From Prolixibacteraceae bacterium (lineage in GTDB: Bacteria; Bacteroidota; Bacteroidia; Bacteroidales; Prolixibacteraceae), in contig JAFGGF010000113.1 in assembly GCA_016930735.1 (NCBI GenBank), positions 1 to 6,699 of the forward strand: a stretch of 6,699 nt of DNA, in the 5' to 3' direction. Made by a program: the position numbers and the translations under genes. Positions within the stretch are counted from its first letter, which is position 1; every line of letters starts with the position of its first letter. This document shows positions 1 through 5,882 of this stretch, one piece after another. The notes under the pieces are model-generated. The model had not been told where the DNA came from. It saw nothing but the letters and a program-made list of their open reading frames with translations, and searched no databases.

Positions 1-6
1 AAAACT

Positions 7-2427
7 ATGATTAAAAATTTTTTAAAGTTCAGCTTTCGTTCGTTAAAAAAACAAAAGGGTTATGTATTTATTAACATTCTTGGATTATCTATCGGGATAG
101 CCTGTAGTTTAATTATTACACTTTTTGTTCTGCATCAGTTAAGTTACGACAAGTACCATGAAAAAAAGGACAGGATGTACCGGTTGGTACTTGATGGAAA
201 AATAGGGGATCAGGAAATACTCGGTGCTTATTCTGCCGCTGTAATTGGGCCAACAATGGCAGTCGATATCCCTGAAGTCGAATCGTTTTGCCGCATGAAT
301 ACTTTTGGGGAGACAATTGTAAAAGACGGCGACCGGAACTTTGTAATACATGATTTTGCAGAAGTTGATTCTTCCTTTTTTGGAATTTTCTCAATACCAT
401 TATTAAAAGGAGATATTAAAAATGTTTTAAAAGAACCAAATACAATGGTTCTTTCAGAAACGACAGCAAAAAAAATATTCGGAGATGAAGATCCTGTTGA
501 TAAGTTTCTGAAAATCAACACAAGGAATGAACCTTACCGGATTACCGGGGTCATGGCTGATTTCCCTGAAAACACACATTTTAATGCCGATATTTTAACC
601 TCGTTTATGACCAATCCGCGGGCAAACGATCCCGAATGGCTTAATAATAGTTTTGATACTTATATTCTTTTAAAACCAAATACATTGGTTGAAACGGTAA
701 ATTCAAAATTGCCTGGGATGATTGAAAAATATGTCGGTCCAAGGGTACAGGAATTATTTGGAATTTCAATCAGCGAGTTTTTAGCCCAGGGAAACAAGTA
801 TGAATTCAGGTTGCAATCCGTTACTAAAATCCATCTCGATCCTACAGTTGAACATAGCGTAAAACCTGCATCTGACCCTAAATATCTGATCATATTCGGA
901 AGTATTGCCGTTTTGATCATTGTAATTGCTTCCATCAATTTCATGAACCTTTCAACTGCACAGGCTACCAAACGGGCAAAAGAAGTTGGTGTGAAAAAAG
1001 TCAGCGGCTCCTCAAAATGGAACCTGGTGAGCCAGTTTTTAACCGATTCAATACTGATTTCATTTTTTGCTTTAATTCTTGCAGTAATAATAGTATTGAT
1101 TGTACTTCCGTATTTTAATAATTTATTGGATGCCAAAGTTCATTTTGCCCTTTTCAGGGAATGGTATTATGTTCCTGTACTAATTGCCTTTGCGTTATTT
1201 GTAGGAATCCTTGCAGGAGCATATCCTGCCTTTTATCTTTCATCCTTCAGTCCCGGCACTGTTTTACGTGGAAAAGTTAGAGACGGGATCAGAAACGGAA
1301 AGCTGAGGAGTATTCTTGTATCCGTTCAATTTCTGATTTCCATTGTTTTAATAATCGGTACAATAATAATGTACCGCCAGTTAACCTACATGGTGAACAA
1401 AGACCTGGGATTTGATAAAAATAATTTACTGGTGATTGAGCAGGCAGGATCGATTGGCGACCAGGTTAATACATTTAAGGAAGAATTGTTAAGGCTTCCG
1501 GGCATAACGAATGTCTCAGCATCTACCGCAGTTCCCGGGCATAATAATAATAATAACGGGTATACCCTGGAAGGCAGGAATAATGAAACCTTTTTAATGC
1601 AAACCAATTGGGTCGATTATGATTTTTTTGATACTTACGGAATAAAACAGGTAGATGGACGGTTTTTTAACCGTGATTTTGGTTCCGACCAACAGGCATG
1701 TGTAGTGAATCAAAAAACTCTGGAAGAATTTGGCCTCACTGATTTTGGTTCTTCACGATTTATGGTTCCGGACAATAACGGTGAGTTAACTTATATCCCA
1801 ATTATCGGAGTAAGTAATAATTTTCACTTCAGGTCGCTTCATAATCGTATCACTCCGTACATTATGCGTTTTAAAGTGGATGGAATTAATTTCGGGTATG
1901 TGACTGTAAAATTTGCTTCAGATGCCACAGCACAAACAATTAATCAGATAGAGGATGTATGGAAACGGTTTGCATCCAATAATCCTTTACAGTATTTTAT
2001 GATGGACATTGATTTTTCAAATATGTATAAGGTTGAAAGGCAGAATGCACAACTTTCGGTTTTATTTGCAATACTTGGAATTTTTATAGCAGCACTTGGT
2101 CTGTTCGGTTTAACATCATTCACCATTGAGCAAAGGACCAAAGAAGTTGGTGTACGTAAGGCCATGGGGGCTTCCGGTTCAAGTATTTTTTACCTTATCT
2201 CAAAAGAAATTATCATACTTGTTTGTATAGCTACTGCGATTGCATGGCCTCTTATCTATTTTGTAGCCCGAAACTGGTTGCAGAATTATTATTACCGGAT
2301 CAGCCTGCATATTTATGAATTTATTTTGGGTTTTGTTATTGCCATTTTTATTGCTGTAGCAACAATCAGTTACCGTACTTTAAAATCGGTTCGTATAAAT
2401 CCGGCGCATACATTACGGTATGAATAA
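7..2427 (+). CDS. ABC transporter permease, FtsX/MacB family (two MacB_PCD-FtsX units)
   Basis: This is the inner-membrane permease subunit of an ABC transporter of the MacB/FtsX type (type VII exporter fold). Members couple cytoplasmic ATP hydrolysis to work on periplasmic substrates such as lipoproteins, peptides or drugs; the substrate here is unknown. The 806 residues show the long duplicated layout common in Bacteroidota: TM1 at about 20-43, a periplasmic MacB_PCD-like region at 44-290, three membrane segments at about 294-315, 345-370 and 389-413, TM5 at about 434-455, a second periplasmic domain at 456-680, and three last segments at about 684-706, 733-754 and 771-789. The paired cytoplasmic motifs KRAKEVGVKKVSGSS (322-336) and RTKEVGVRKAMGAS (710-723) are the usual FtsX-domain signatures after the first helix of each unit. 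The start gives the standard MIKNFLKFSFRSL opening. No ATPase gene is in view; it may lie to the left or elsewhere. Only six bases precede the start, so its promoter is not visible. Confidence 0.95.
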   Translation: MIKNFLKFSFRSLKKQKGYVFINILGLSIGIACSLIITLFVLHQLSYDKYHEKKDRMYRLVLDGKIGDQEILGAYSAAVIGPTMAVDIPEVESFCRMNTFGETIVKDGDRNFVIHDFAEVDSSFFGIFSIPLLKGDIKNVLKEPNTMVLSETTAKKIFGDEDPVDKFLKINTRNEPYRITGVMADFPENTHFNADILTSFMTNPRANDPEWLNNSFDTYILLKPNTLVETVNSKLPGMIEKYVGPRVQELFGISISEFLAQGNKYEFRLQSVTKIHLDPTVEHSVKPASDPKYLIIFGSIAVLIIVIASINFMNLSTAQATKRAKEVGVKKVSGSSKWNLVSQFLTDSILISFFALILAVIIVLIVLPYFNNLLDAKVHFALFREWYYVPVLIAFALFVGILAGAYPAFYLSSFSPGTVLRGKVRDGIRNGKLRSILVSVQFLISIVLIIGTIIMYRQLTYMVNKDLGFDKNNLLVIEQAGSIGDQVNTFKEELLRLPGITNVSASTAVPGHNNNNNGYTLEGRNNETFLMQTNWVDYDFFDTYGIKQVDGRFFNRDFGSDQQACVVNQKTLEEFGLTDFGSSRFMVPDNNGELTYIPIIGVSNNFHFRSLHNRITPYIMRFKVDGINFGYVTVKFASDATAQTINQIEDVWKRFASNNPLQYFMMDIDFSNMYKVERQNAQLSVLFAILGIFIAALGLFGLTSFTIEQRTKEVGVRKAMGASGSSIFYLISKEIIILVCIATAIAWPLIYFVARNWLQNYYYRISLHIYEFILGFVIAIFIAVATISYRTLKSVRINPAHTLRYE

Positions 2428-2462
2428 GTTATGTGAAATGAGTGAACCTGCAGTTGAAAATT

Positions 2463-2495
2463 AACTTTTTCAAAGTTTCAAACTTTGAAAAAGTT
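2463..2495. terminator. Perfect palindrome between convergent genes, probable bidirectional terminator
   Basis: The arm AACTTTTTCAAAGTTT (2463-2478) and its exact reverse complement (2480-2495) flank a single central C. RNA from either strand could therefore form a stem of about 14-16 bp with a very small loop. It lies 35 bases after the permease stop and 45 bases before the serine hydrolase stop, where a shared terminator is expected. The stem is A/T-rich. No long T tract follows it on the plus strand, and only a short one (AATTTTC) follows on the minus strand, so it is not a textbook intrinsic terminator. It could instead be a copy of a dispersed palindromic repeat. Confidence 0.6.
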
Positions 2496-2540
2496 TACTC
2501 ATAGAAAAATTAAGGAATAAAACTCTTTAATAAATATTTA

Positions 2541-3839
2541 CTAATCATCAATTGTTTGAAATACCAGTTGCCTGAATTTCCAGCCGGTTTGATCATTGTT
2601 GGTGTTTTGAGTTTGTTTCATAATTAAACCAACGATTTTTTCTACGGGATCGGCAAAATACTGTGTGTTAAAATAACCACCCCAGTCGAAAGTACCCAAA
2701 CTCCCTTTTCCACCCATGTTTTCACCAGCCTGAGTCAGAATGGAAAAAGCAAGTCCAAATTCTGTGTCATTGTTTTCTCCCCAGATATTTCCAATCTGGT
2801 TGCTTAAAATTACATCAACAGTTTTTCTGCTTAACAATCTGATCCCATTGTATTCTCCGCCATTCAGGTACATCTGGAGGAAAGTTGCATAGTCTTTTGC
2901 AGTACTTGAAAGCCCGGCTCCACCAGAAAAGAATGTTTTTGCCCCTTTTATCGGATAATCAGTGTCGTAAAATGTTACAGGATATTTTTCCCATTTGCCG
3001 TTAACCTTTTGTTGAACAGCAACCAGACGACCGGCTTTTTCCTGCGGAAGATAAAACCTGGTATCGTTCATTCCGAGTGGATCAAAAATATATGTTTTCA
3101 GAAATTCATCGAATGGCATTCCTGAAATAACTTCAATAAAATAACCCATTACATCCAATCCTTCGCTGTAAGTGAAATTTTCTCCCGGATCGTGGTGAAG
3201 CGGCAGTTTAGCAAGTTTTTTCACACTTTCTTCAATTGTGATATTCCCGGTAGTAAACAAATCGGTAACACCGGCTTTTTGGTAAATCATCTTTATTCGT
3301 TCATCACCGTCGATCATTCCATAGCCAAGCCCTGAAGTATGTGTCAGTAAATGACGGATAGTTATTTCCGATTTTGCAGGCCTGCCTGTCCAGGTAGTGT
3401 CTTCATATTTAAAAGATTCGAGCACCTGTGGGTTTTTAAATTCCGGGATGTATTTTGAGATTGGGTCGTCAAGCTGGAATTTTCCTTCTTCCCAAAGCAT
3501 CATCACTGCTGTTGAAGTAATAGCTTTTGATTGTGAAGCAATCCTGAAAATATCATCGCGTTTTAAATTTTTACCCTTTTGGTTTTCTGCCATTCCAAAA
3601 GCTTTCCAATGTACAATTTTCCCATCCCTTGCAATAAGAGTCACGATTCCGGGAACCTGCCCTTCCTTAATAGCTTCTTCACACATTTTATCGATTCGTG
3701 CCAAACGTTCTGAAGAAATGCCAACACTTTCAGGTTTTGCTTCTTCCAGGACAGGTGATTTTTTTATTGATTTGGTTTGGGCTTCCAGGTTTGAAAAACA
3801 TAATAAAAATGCTAACAGAATAAATAGAGAATTTTTCAT
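2541..3839 (-). CDS. Exported serine hydrolase, class C beta-lactamase/esterase superfamily
   Basis: This is a predicted periplasmic or surface serine hydrolase of the beta-lactamase/penicillin-binding-protein-like superfamily (Pfam Beta-lactamase, PF00144). Members cleave esters, D-amino-acid peptides or beta-lactams through a serine acyl-enzyme. The 432 residues begin with a signal peptide (about 1-20, likely cut after LEA). The nucleophile motif SxxK is S102-Q-S-K105. The family motif LLTHTSGL is at 164-171. The second active-site element reads Y224-S-E-G-L-D-V, with Glu where AmpC-type enzymes have Asn. The third reads W386-G-G in place of KTG. The YSxGxDV and WGG forms are typical of esterase-like members such as the EstB group, so an esterase or peptidase role is more likely than antibiotic resistance. 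The substrate is not known. The gene converges on the permease and follows the small acidic gene at 3951-4148 on the same strand, 111 bases away, so they may be co-transcribed. Confidence 0.93.
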   Translation of the reverse strand: MKNSLFILLAFLLCFSNLEAQTKSIKKSPVLEEAKPESVGISSERLARIDKMCEEAIKEGQVPGIVTLIARDGKIVHWKAFGMAENQKGKNLKRDDIFRIASQSKAITSTAVMMLWEEGKFQLDDPISKYIPEFKNPQVLESFKYEDTTWTGRPAKSEITIRHLLTHTSGLGYGMIDGDERIKMIYQKAGVTDLFTTGNITIEESVKKLAKLPLHHDPGENFTYSEGLDVMGYFIEVISGMPFDEFLKTYIFDPLGMNDTRFYLPQEKAGRLVAVQQKVNGKWEKYPVTFYDTDYPIKGAKTFFSGGAGLSSTAKDYATFLQMYLNGGEYNGIRLLSRKTVDVILSNQIGNIWGENNDTEFGLAFSILTQAGENMGGKGSLGTFDWGGYFNTQYFADPVEKIVGLIMKQTQNTNNDQTGWKFRQLVFQTIDD

Positions 3840-3862
3840 AATTCAGGTTTTAAAAATCTATA

Positions 3863-3870
3863 TAAAAGTA
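3863..3870 (-). promoter_or_regulatory. Possible -7 box for the serine hydrolase
   Basis: On the minus strand this reads TACTTTTA, five of six fixed positions of the Bacteroidota -7 consensus TAnnTTTG. It lies 23 bases before the start codon, which would leave a very short leader. No TTG is found 19-21 bases upstream, and such boxes arise often by chance in A/T-rich DNA. Confidence 0.22.
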
Positions 3871-3893
3871 ATTAAAAACTCCTGAAATAAATT

Positions 3894-3940
3894 TTAAGGT
3901 AAATGAAAGAAAACCAATAAGGGGAACTGATTAAGGTAAA
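3894..3940. repeat. Short direct repeat, two copies of TTAAGGTAAA
   Basis: The ten bases TTAAGGTAAA occur exactly at 3894-3903 and again at 3931-3940, a 37-base offset, in the gap upstream of the serine hydrolase. They could be a pair of regulator sites or chance in A/T-rich DNA. Two copies alone do not distinguish these. Confidence 0.35.
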
Positions 3941-3950
3941 ACTTAACAGG

Positions 3951-4148
3951 TTATTTAGGTGCCCATTTTACCATGCCATTTTCAATCATGTCCTGAAGTT
4001 GGCTTAAAAGAGCCTGTTCCTGCGGATCAATATGCCCGTCTTCAGTGGCAATCATCAGTATCTGGTCGAATTCGTCACGTGTGAGTTTTTGATCTTCAAT
4101 AGCCTTTTCAATCATATCTTTTAACCTTCCGGCGCTTTCACTTATCAT
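3951..4148 (-). CDS. Small acidic protein with a TerB-like DGHID loop
   Basis: A 65-residue protein with no signal peptide or membrane segment, so probably cytoplasmic. It appears almost wholly helical: helix at about 3-19, helix at about 22-35, a loop with ATEDGHIDPQEQ (34-45), then helix to about 57. The loop resembles the DGxIDxxE motif of TerB-like and other small helical domains, where acidic residues can bind a metal; here D37, D41 and E44 are the candidates. It is much shorter than full TerB domains, so it may be a half-domain or an independent family. The function is not recognised. The coherent acidic, amphipathic composition, the TAA stop and a -7-like box 28 bases before the ATG support it as a real gene. 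It precedes the serine hydrolase on the same strand, and no clear terminator separates them. Confidence 0.75.
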   Translation of the reverse strand: MISESAGRLKDMIEKAIEDQKLTRDEFDQILMIATEDGHIDPQEQALLSQLQDMIENGMVKWAPK

Positions 4149-4176
4149 AATTGTAGGTTTTATACAATAATTTTAA

Positions 4177-4184
4177 CGAAAGTA
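4177..4184 (-). promoter_or_regulatory. Possible -7 box for the small acidic gene
   Basis: On the minus strand this reads TACTTTCG, five of six fixed positions of the Bacteroidota -7 consensus TAnnTTTG. It lies 28 bases before the ATG, giving a leader of roughly 20 bases. There is no TTG at the expected upstream distance, so the -33 element is missing or degenerate. Confidence 0.35.
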
Positions 4185-4222
4185 ACAGAAAAAATTGAAT
4201 GTAATATATCAACAATATTTTC

Positions 4223-4253
4223 TTTGCCATTGTTATATTGATTAATATATTCG
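4223..4253 (+). promoter_or_regulatory. Bacteroidota-type promoter for the OB-fold lipoprotein
   Basis: A -33 element TTTG (4223-4226) is followed, after a 19-base spacer, by the -7 element TATATTCG (4246-4253). This matches the Bacteroidota housekeeping sigma (SigABfr) consensus TTTG-N19-21-TAnnTTTG at all -33 positions and at five of six fixed -7 positions. Transcription would start near 4260, leaving about 18 A/T-rich bases before the ATG at 4279. It is the best promoter match in the window. Confidence 0.55.
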
Positions 4254-4278
4254 AACCGTAAATTTAATATATAAAGAG

Positions 4279-5022
4279 ATGAGGATTTTTGCAGCGTTGA
4301 TTTTGGTATTGATTACATTTTCGTGTGTTAAAAATAAAACGATCCAGAGTGGGACGGCAATGAGCGAACCTATGCAGAATGCCCCAATGGGTGCATCAGC
4401 TCCGTCGCATATTGTGGAGGTTAAGGAAGTTATTCAGGGAAATACTTACACCTACCTGTTGGTCACCGAACATGGATTAGAAAACTGGATTGCCGCTAAT
4501 AAACAGGAAGCCGAGGTTGGTGAAAAATACGCTTATGCCGATGCTTTACAAATGACAAATTTTACCAGCAAGGAGATTGACCGTACTTTTGATGTGATTT
4601 ATTTTGTGAGCCAGCTTAGCGATGATCAGAATGTAATCGCGAGTGCTGCCGGAACAATGGCTATGGCTCATTCAGGAAATGCCCGGAGCGACCAGAAAGA
4701 AATAAAAGTTAATTTACCTGAGGGTGCTGTTTCTATTGCAGAACTTTTTAAAAACAGGAATAATTACTCGGGAAAAAAAGTGAAGGTTCATGGTGTAGTT
4801 GTTAAAATCAATAAAAGCATTATGGGAACAAACTGGATCCACATTCAGGATGGCACTGATCATGAAGGGAATTATGACCTTACCATTACCAGCCAGGAAG
4901 AACCCAATGTTGATGATGAAGTAACATTTGAAGGGACCATCACACTGAATAAGGATTTTGGAGCCGGATACTTTTATGAAGTTATTTTGGAAAACGGTGA
5001 AATGACCGGCTCAGTAATTTGA
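4279..5022 (+). CDS. Lipoprotein with C-terminal OB-fold-like domain
   Basis: A 247-residue predicted lipoprotein. A hydrophobic signal (1-15) ends at Cys16 in the sequence ITFSC; Thr at -3 departs from the strict lipobox, but Bacteroidota tolerate this. Residues 17-42 form a low-complexity linker rich in Met, Ala, Ser and Pro. A first beta-rich module (about 43-113) runs from HIVEVKEV through YTYLLV and ENWIA to NFTSKEIDRTFDVIYFV. After a second linker, residues 140-246 form a domain with VSIAELF, GKKVKVHGVVVKIN, MGTNWIHIQDGT, DLTIT, DEVTFEGTITLNKDFGAGY and YEVILENG. That pattern matches OB-fold (nucleic-acid/sugar-binding barrel) domains of small exported bacterial proteins. I recognise the architecture from many Gram-negative bacteria, but no ligand or role is established that I can name. 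The residues after Cys (VKNK) are not acidic, so the surface-export signal of some Bacteroidota lipoproteins is not evident. It has its own promoter and terminator. Confidence 0.88.
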   Translation: MRIFAALILVLITFSCVKNKTIQSGTAMSEPMQNAPMGASAPSHIVEVKEVIQGNTYTYLLVTEHGLENWIAANKQEAEVGEKYAYADALQMTNFTSKEIDRTFDVIYFVSQLSDDQNVIASAAGTMAMAHSGNARSDQKEIKVNLPEGAVSIAELFKNRNNYSGKKVKVHGVVVKINKSIMGTNWIHIQDGTDHEGNYDLTITSQEEPNVDDEVTFEGTITLNKDFGAGYFYEVILENGEMTGSVI

Positions 5023-5045
5023 TCAGATTTATACAAAAAATAACG

Positions 5046-5074
5046 AAAGGGGCTTTATTAAAACTCCTTTTTTT
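5046..5074 (+). terminator. Intrinsic terminator of the lipoprotein gene
   Basis: The arm AAAGGGG (5046-5052) pairs with CTCCTTT (5064-5070) through one G-U wobble. With the C at 5053 bulged, TTT (5054-5056) also pairs with AAA (5061-5063) around an ATTA loop. A run of T continues from 5068 through 5074. This is a good stem plus U-tract, 24 bases after the lipoprotein stop. It extends into the last codons of the convergent gene that ends at 5058. Confidence 0.65.
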
Positions 5075-5738
5075 GTTTCAGGAAACCGGTTGGATTTAAA
5101 ATTGAAATCCAAAAGCCATACCTATTAAAGGATCCCCAATGATTATAGAAATTATTATAATACAACAATCCTAATTCCCATCCAAAATACTGCTTATCGG
5201 ATAAATACTTATATCCACCCATGCAGACTTCTATCCCCCAAAAGAATTTACTGAATAAATCAGTAGCTGATTCTGAGGCGTGCCAACTGACTATATTGAC
5301 AGGTTCTGTATCCCAGGTACTATAGTCGTAACTCCAGTGTGCTTTAATATTTTTACCTATTACTGGGCCAAATGCAATGAAATTAGAATGTTTTAACCTG
5401 ATTTGAGGAAGAATTTTCGCTTTTATCAGTAAAGAATAACCCTTAAGATTTTTGCGGTAACAAGCGGTTCCAAGAGACCAAATACTCATTGAACCTTTAT
5501 ATAAAAACAATTCGGTTTCGAGCTCTTTCCTGAAAGTAAAGCTTTTGGTTTTATCATATAATGATATACCTATTGATAAATCTGCTACAGAATTTAATTT
5601 TGTTTTACTAAATTCTTTTGCAATAACATCGTTTGAAAACAGCTTTGAAAATCCAATCCCGATTTTTTCTTCAAATTTTTGCTGGGCAAATAATGAATTG
5701 GTTAGAATCAATAGTATTAACGGGAGCCGGTTTCTCAT
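5058..5738 (-). CDS. Exported protein of unknown function, possibly a small beta-barrel
   Basis: A 226-residue protein with a clear signal peptide (about 1-18, likely cut at LFA before QQKF). The rest is rich in aromatic residues and Gly, with alternating hydrophobic and polar stretches, for example VADLSIGISLYDK (51-63), TRP/TYR-rich 183-211 (YFGWELGLLYYNN then YGFWISIL) and a terminal Phe. These features suggest antiparallel beta strands and perhaps an outer-membrane barrel or a periplasmic beta protein. No conserved family motif is recognised, and it could equally be a soluble secreted protein. Its 3' end converges on the lipoprotein gene with only 35 bases between stop codons. It is transcribed away from the MG2 gene on its other side. 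Codon use looks like that of its neighbours by eye. Confidence 0.8.
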   Translation of the reverse strand: MRNRLPLILLILTNSLFAQQKFEEKIGIGFSKLFSNDVIAKEFSKTKLNSVADLSIGISLYDKTKSFTFRKELETELFLYKGSMSIWSLGTACYRKNLKGYSLLIKAKILPQIRLKHSNFIAFGPVIGKNIKAHWSYDYSTWDTEPVNIVSWHASESATDLFSKFFWGIEVCMGGYKYLSDKQYFGWELGLLYYNNFYNHWGSFNRYGFWISILNPTGFLKQKKEF

Positions 5739-5882
5739 TTTTTATTTATTAGTGGTTTTTTGATTTGTGTTATAAATGTAAGAATAAAAATAAGATTTAA
5801 CATATTTGTTTTCCTATACAATTTTGAATTTGTCTATTTTTATATCATTCGATCCAGATCAGGCTGTCCTAACTTTAAACTT
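5739..5882. other. Divergent intergenic region
   Basis: These 144 A/T-rich bases separate the start codons of two divergent exported-protein genes and must hold both promoters if each gene is independent. Besides the possible minus-strand -7 box at 5773-5780, I see no strong plus-strand promoter, no hairpin with a T tract and no small gene. Confidence 0.6.
5773..5780 (-). promoter_or_regulatory. Possible -7 box for the exported unknown protein
   Basis: On the minus strand this reads TACATTTA, five of six fixed positions of TAnnTTTG, 34 bases before the start codon at 5738. That implies a leader of about 27 bases. No TTG lies 19-21 bases upstream, so the call rests on one box. Confidence 0.3.

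Noticed and set aside
660..1136. Open frame of 158 codons on the minus strand
   Set aside because: It lies wholly inside the permease gene, whose protein matches a known family throughout; there is no promoter or domain evidence for an antisense gene.
2541..3839. Antibiotic-resistance beta-lactamase
   Set aside because: SxxK is present, but the YSE and WGG motifs fit the esterase-like branch of the superfamily rather than AmpC.
3397..3885. Open frame of 162 codons on the plus strand
   Set aside because: It is antisense to the well-supported serine hydrolase, has no domain signature and an unnatural composition, and is best explained as a shadow frame.
5545..5763. Open frame of 72 codons on the plus strand
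   Set aside because: It overlaps the signal peptide and N-terminal part of the minus-strand exported protein, which is the more convincing reading.
5805..5832. Possible plus-strand promoter for the MG2 gene: TTTG (5805-5808) and TGAATTTG (5825-5832)
   Set aside because: The spacer is only 16 bases against the usual 19-21, and the second position of the -7 box is wrong; too weak to annotate.
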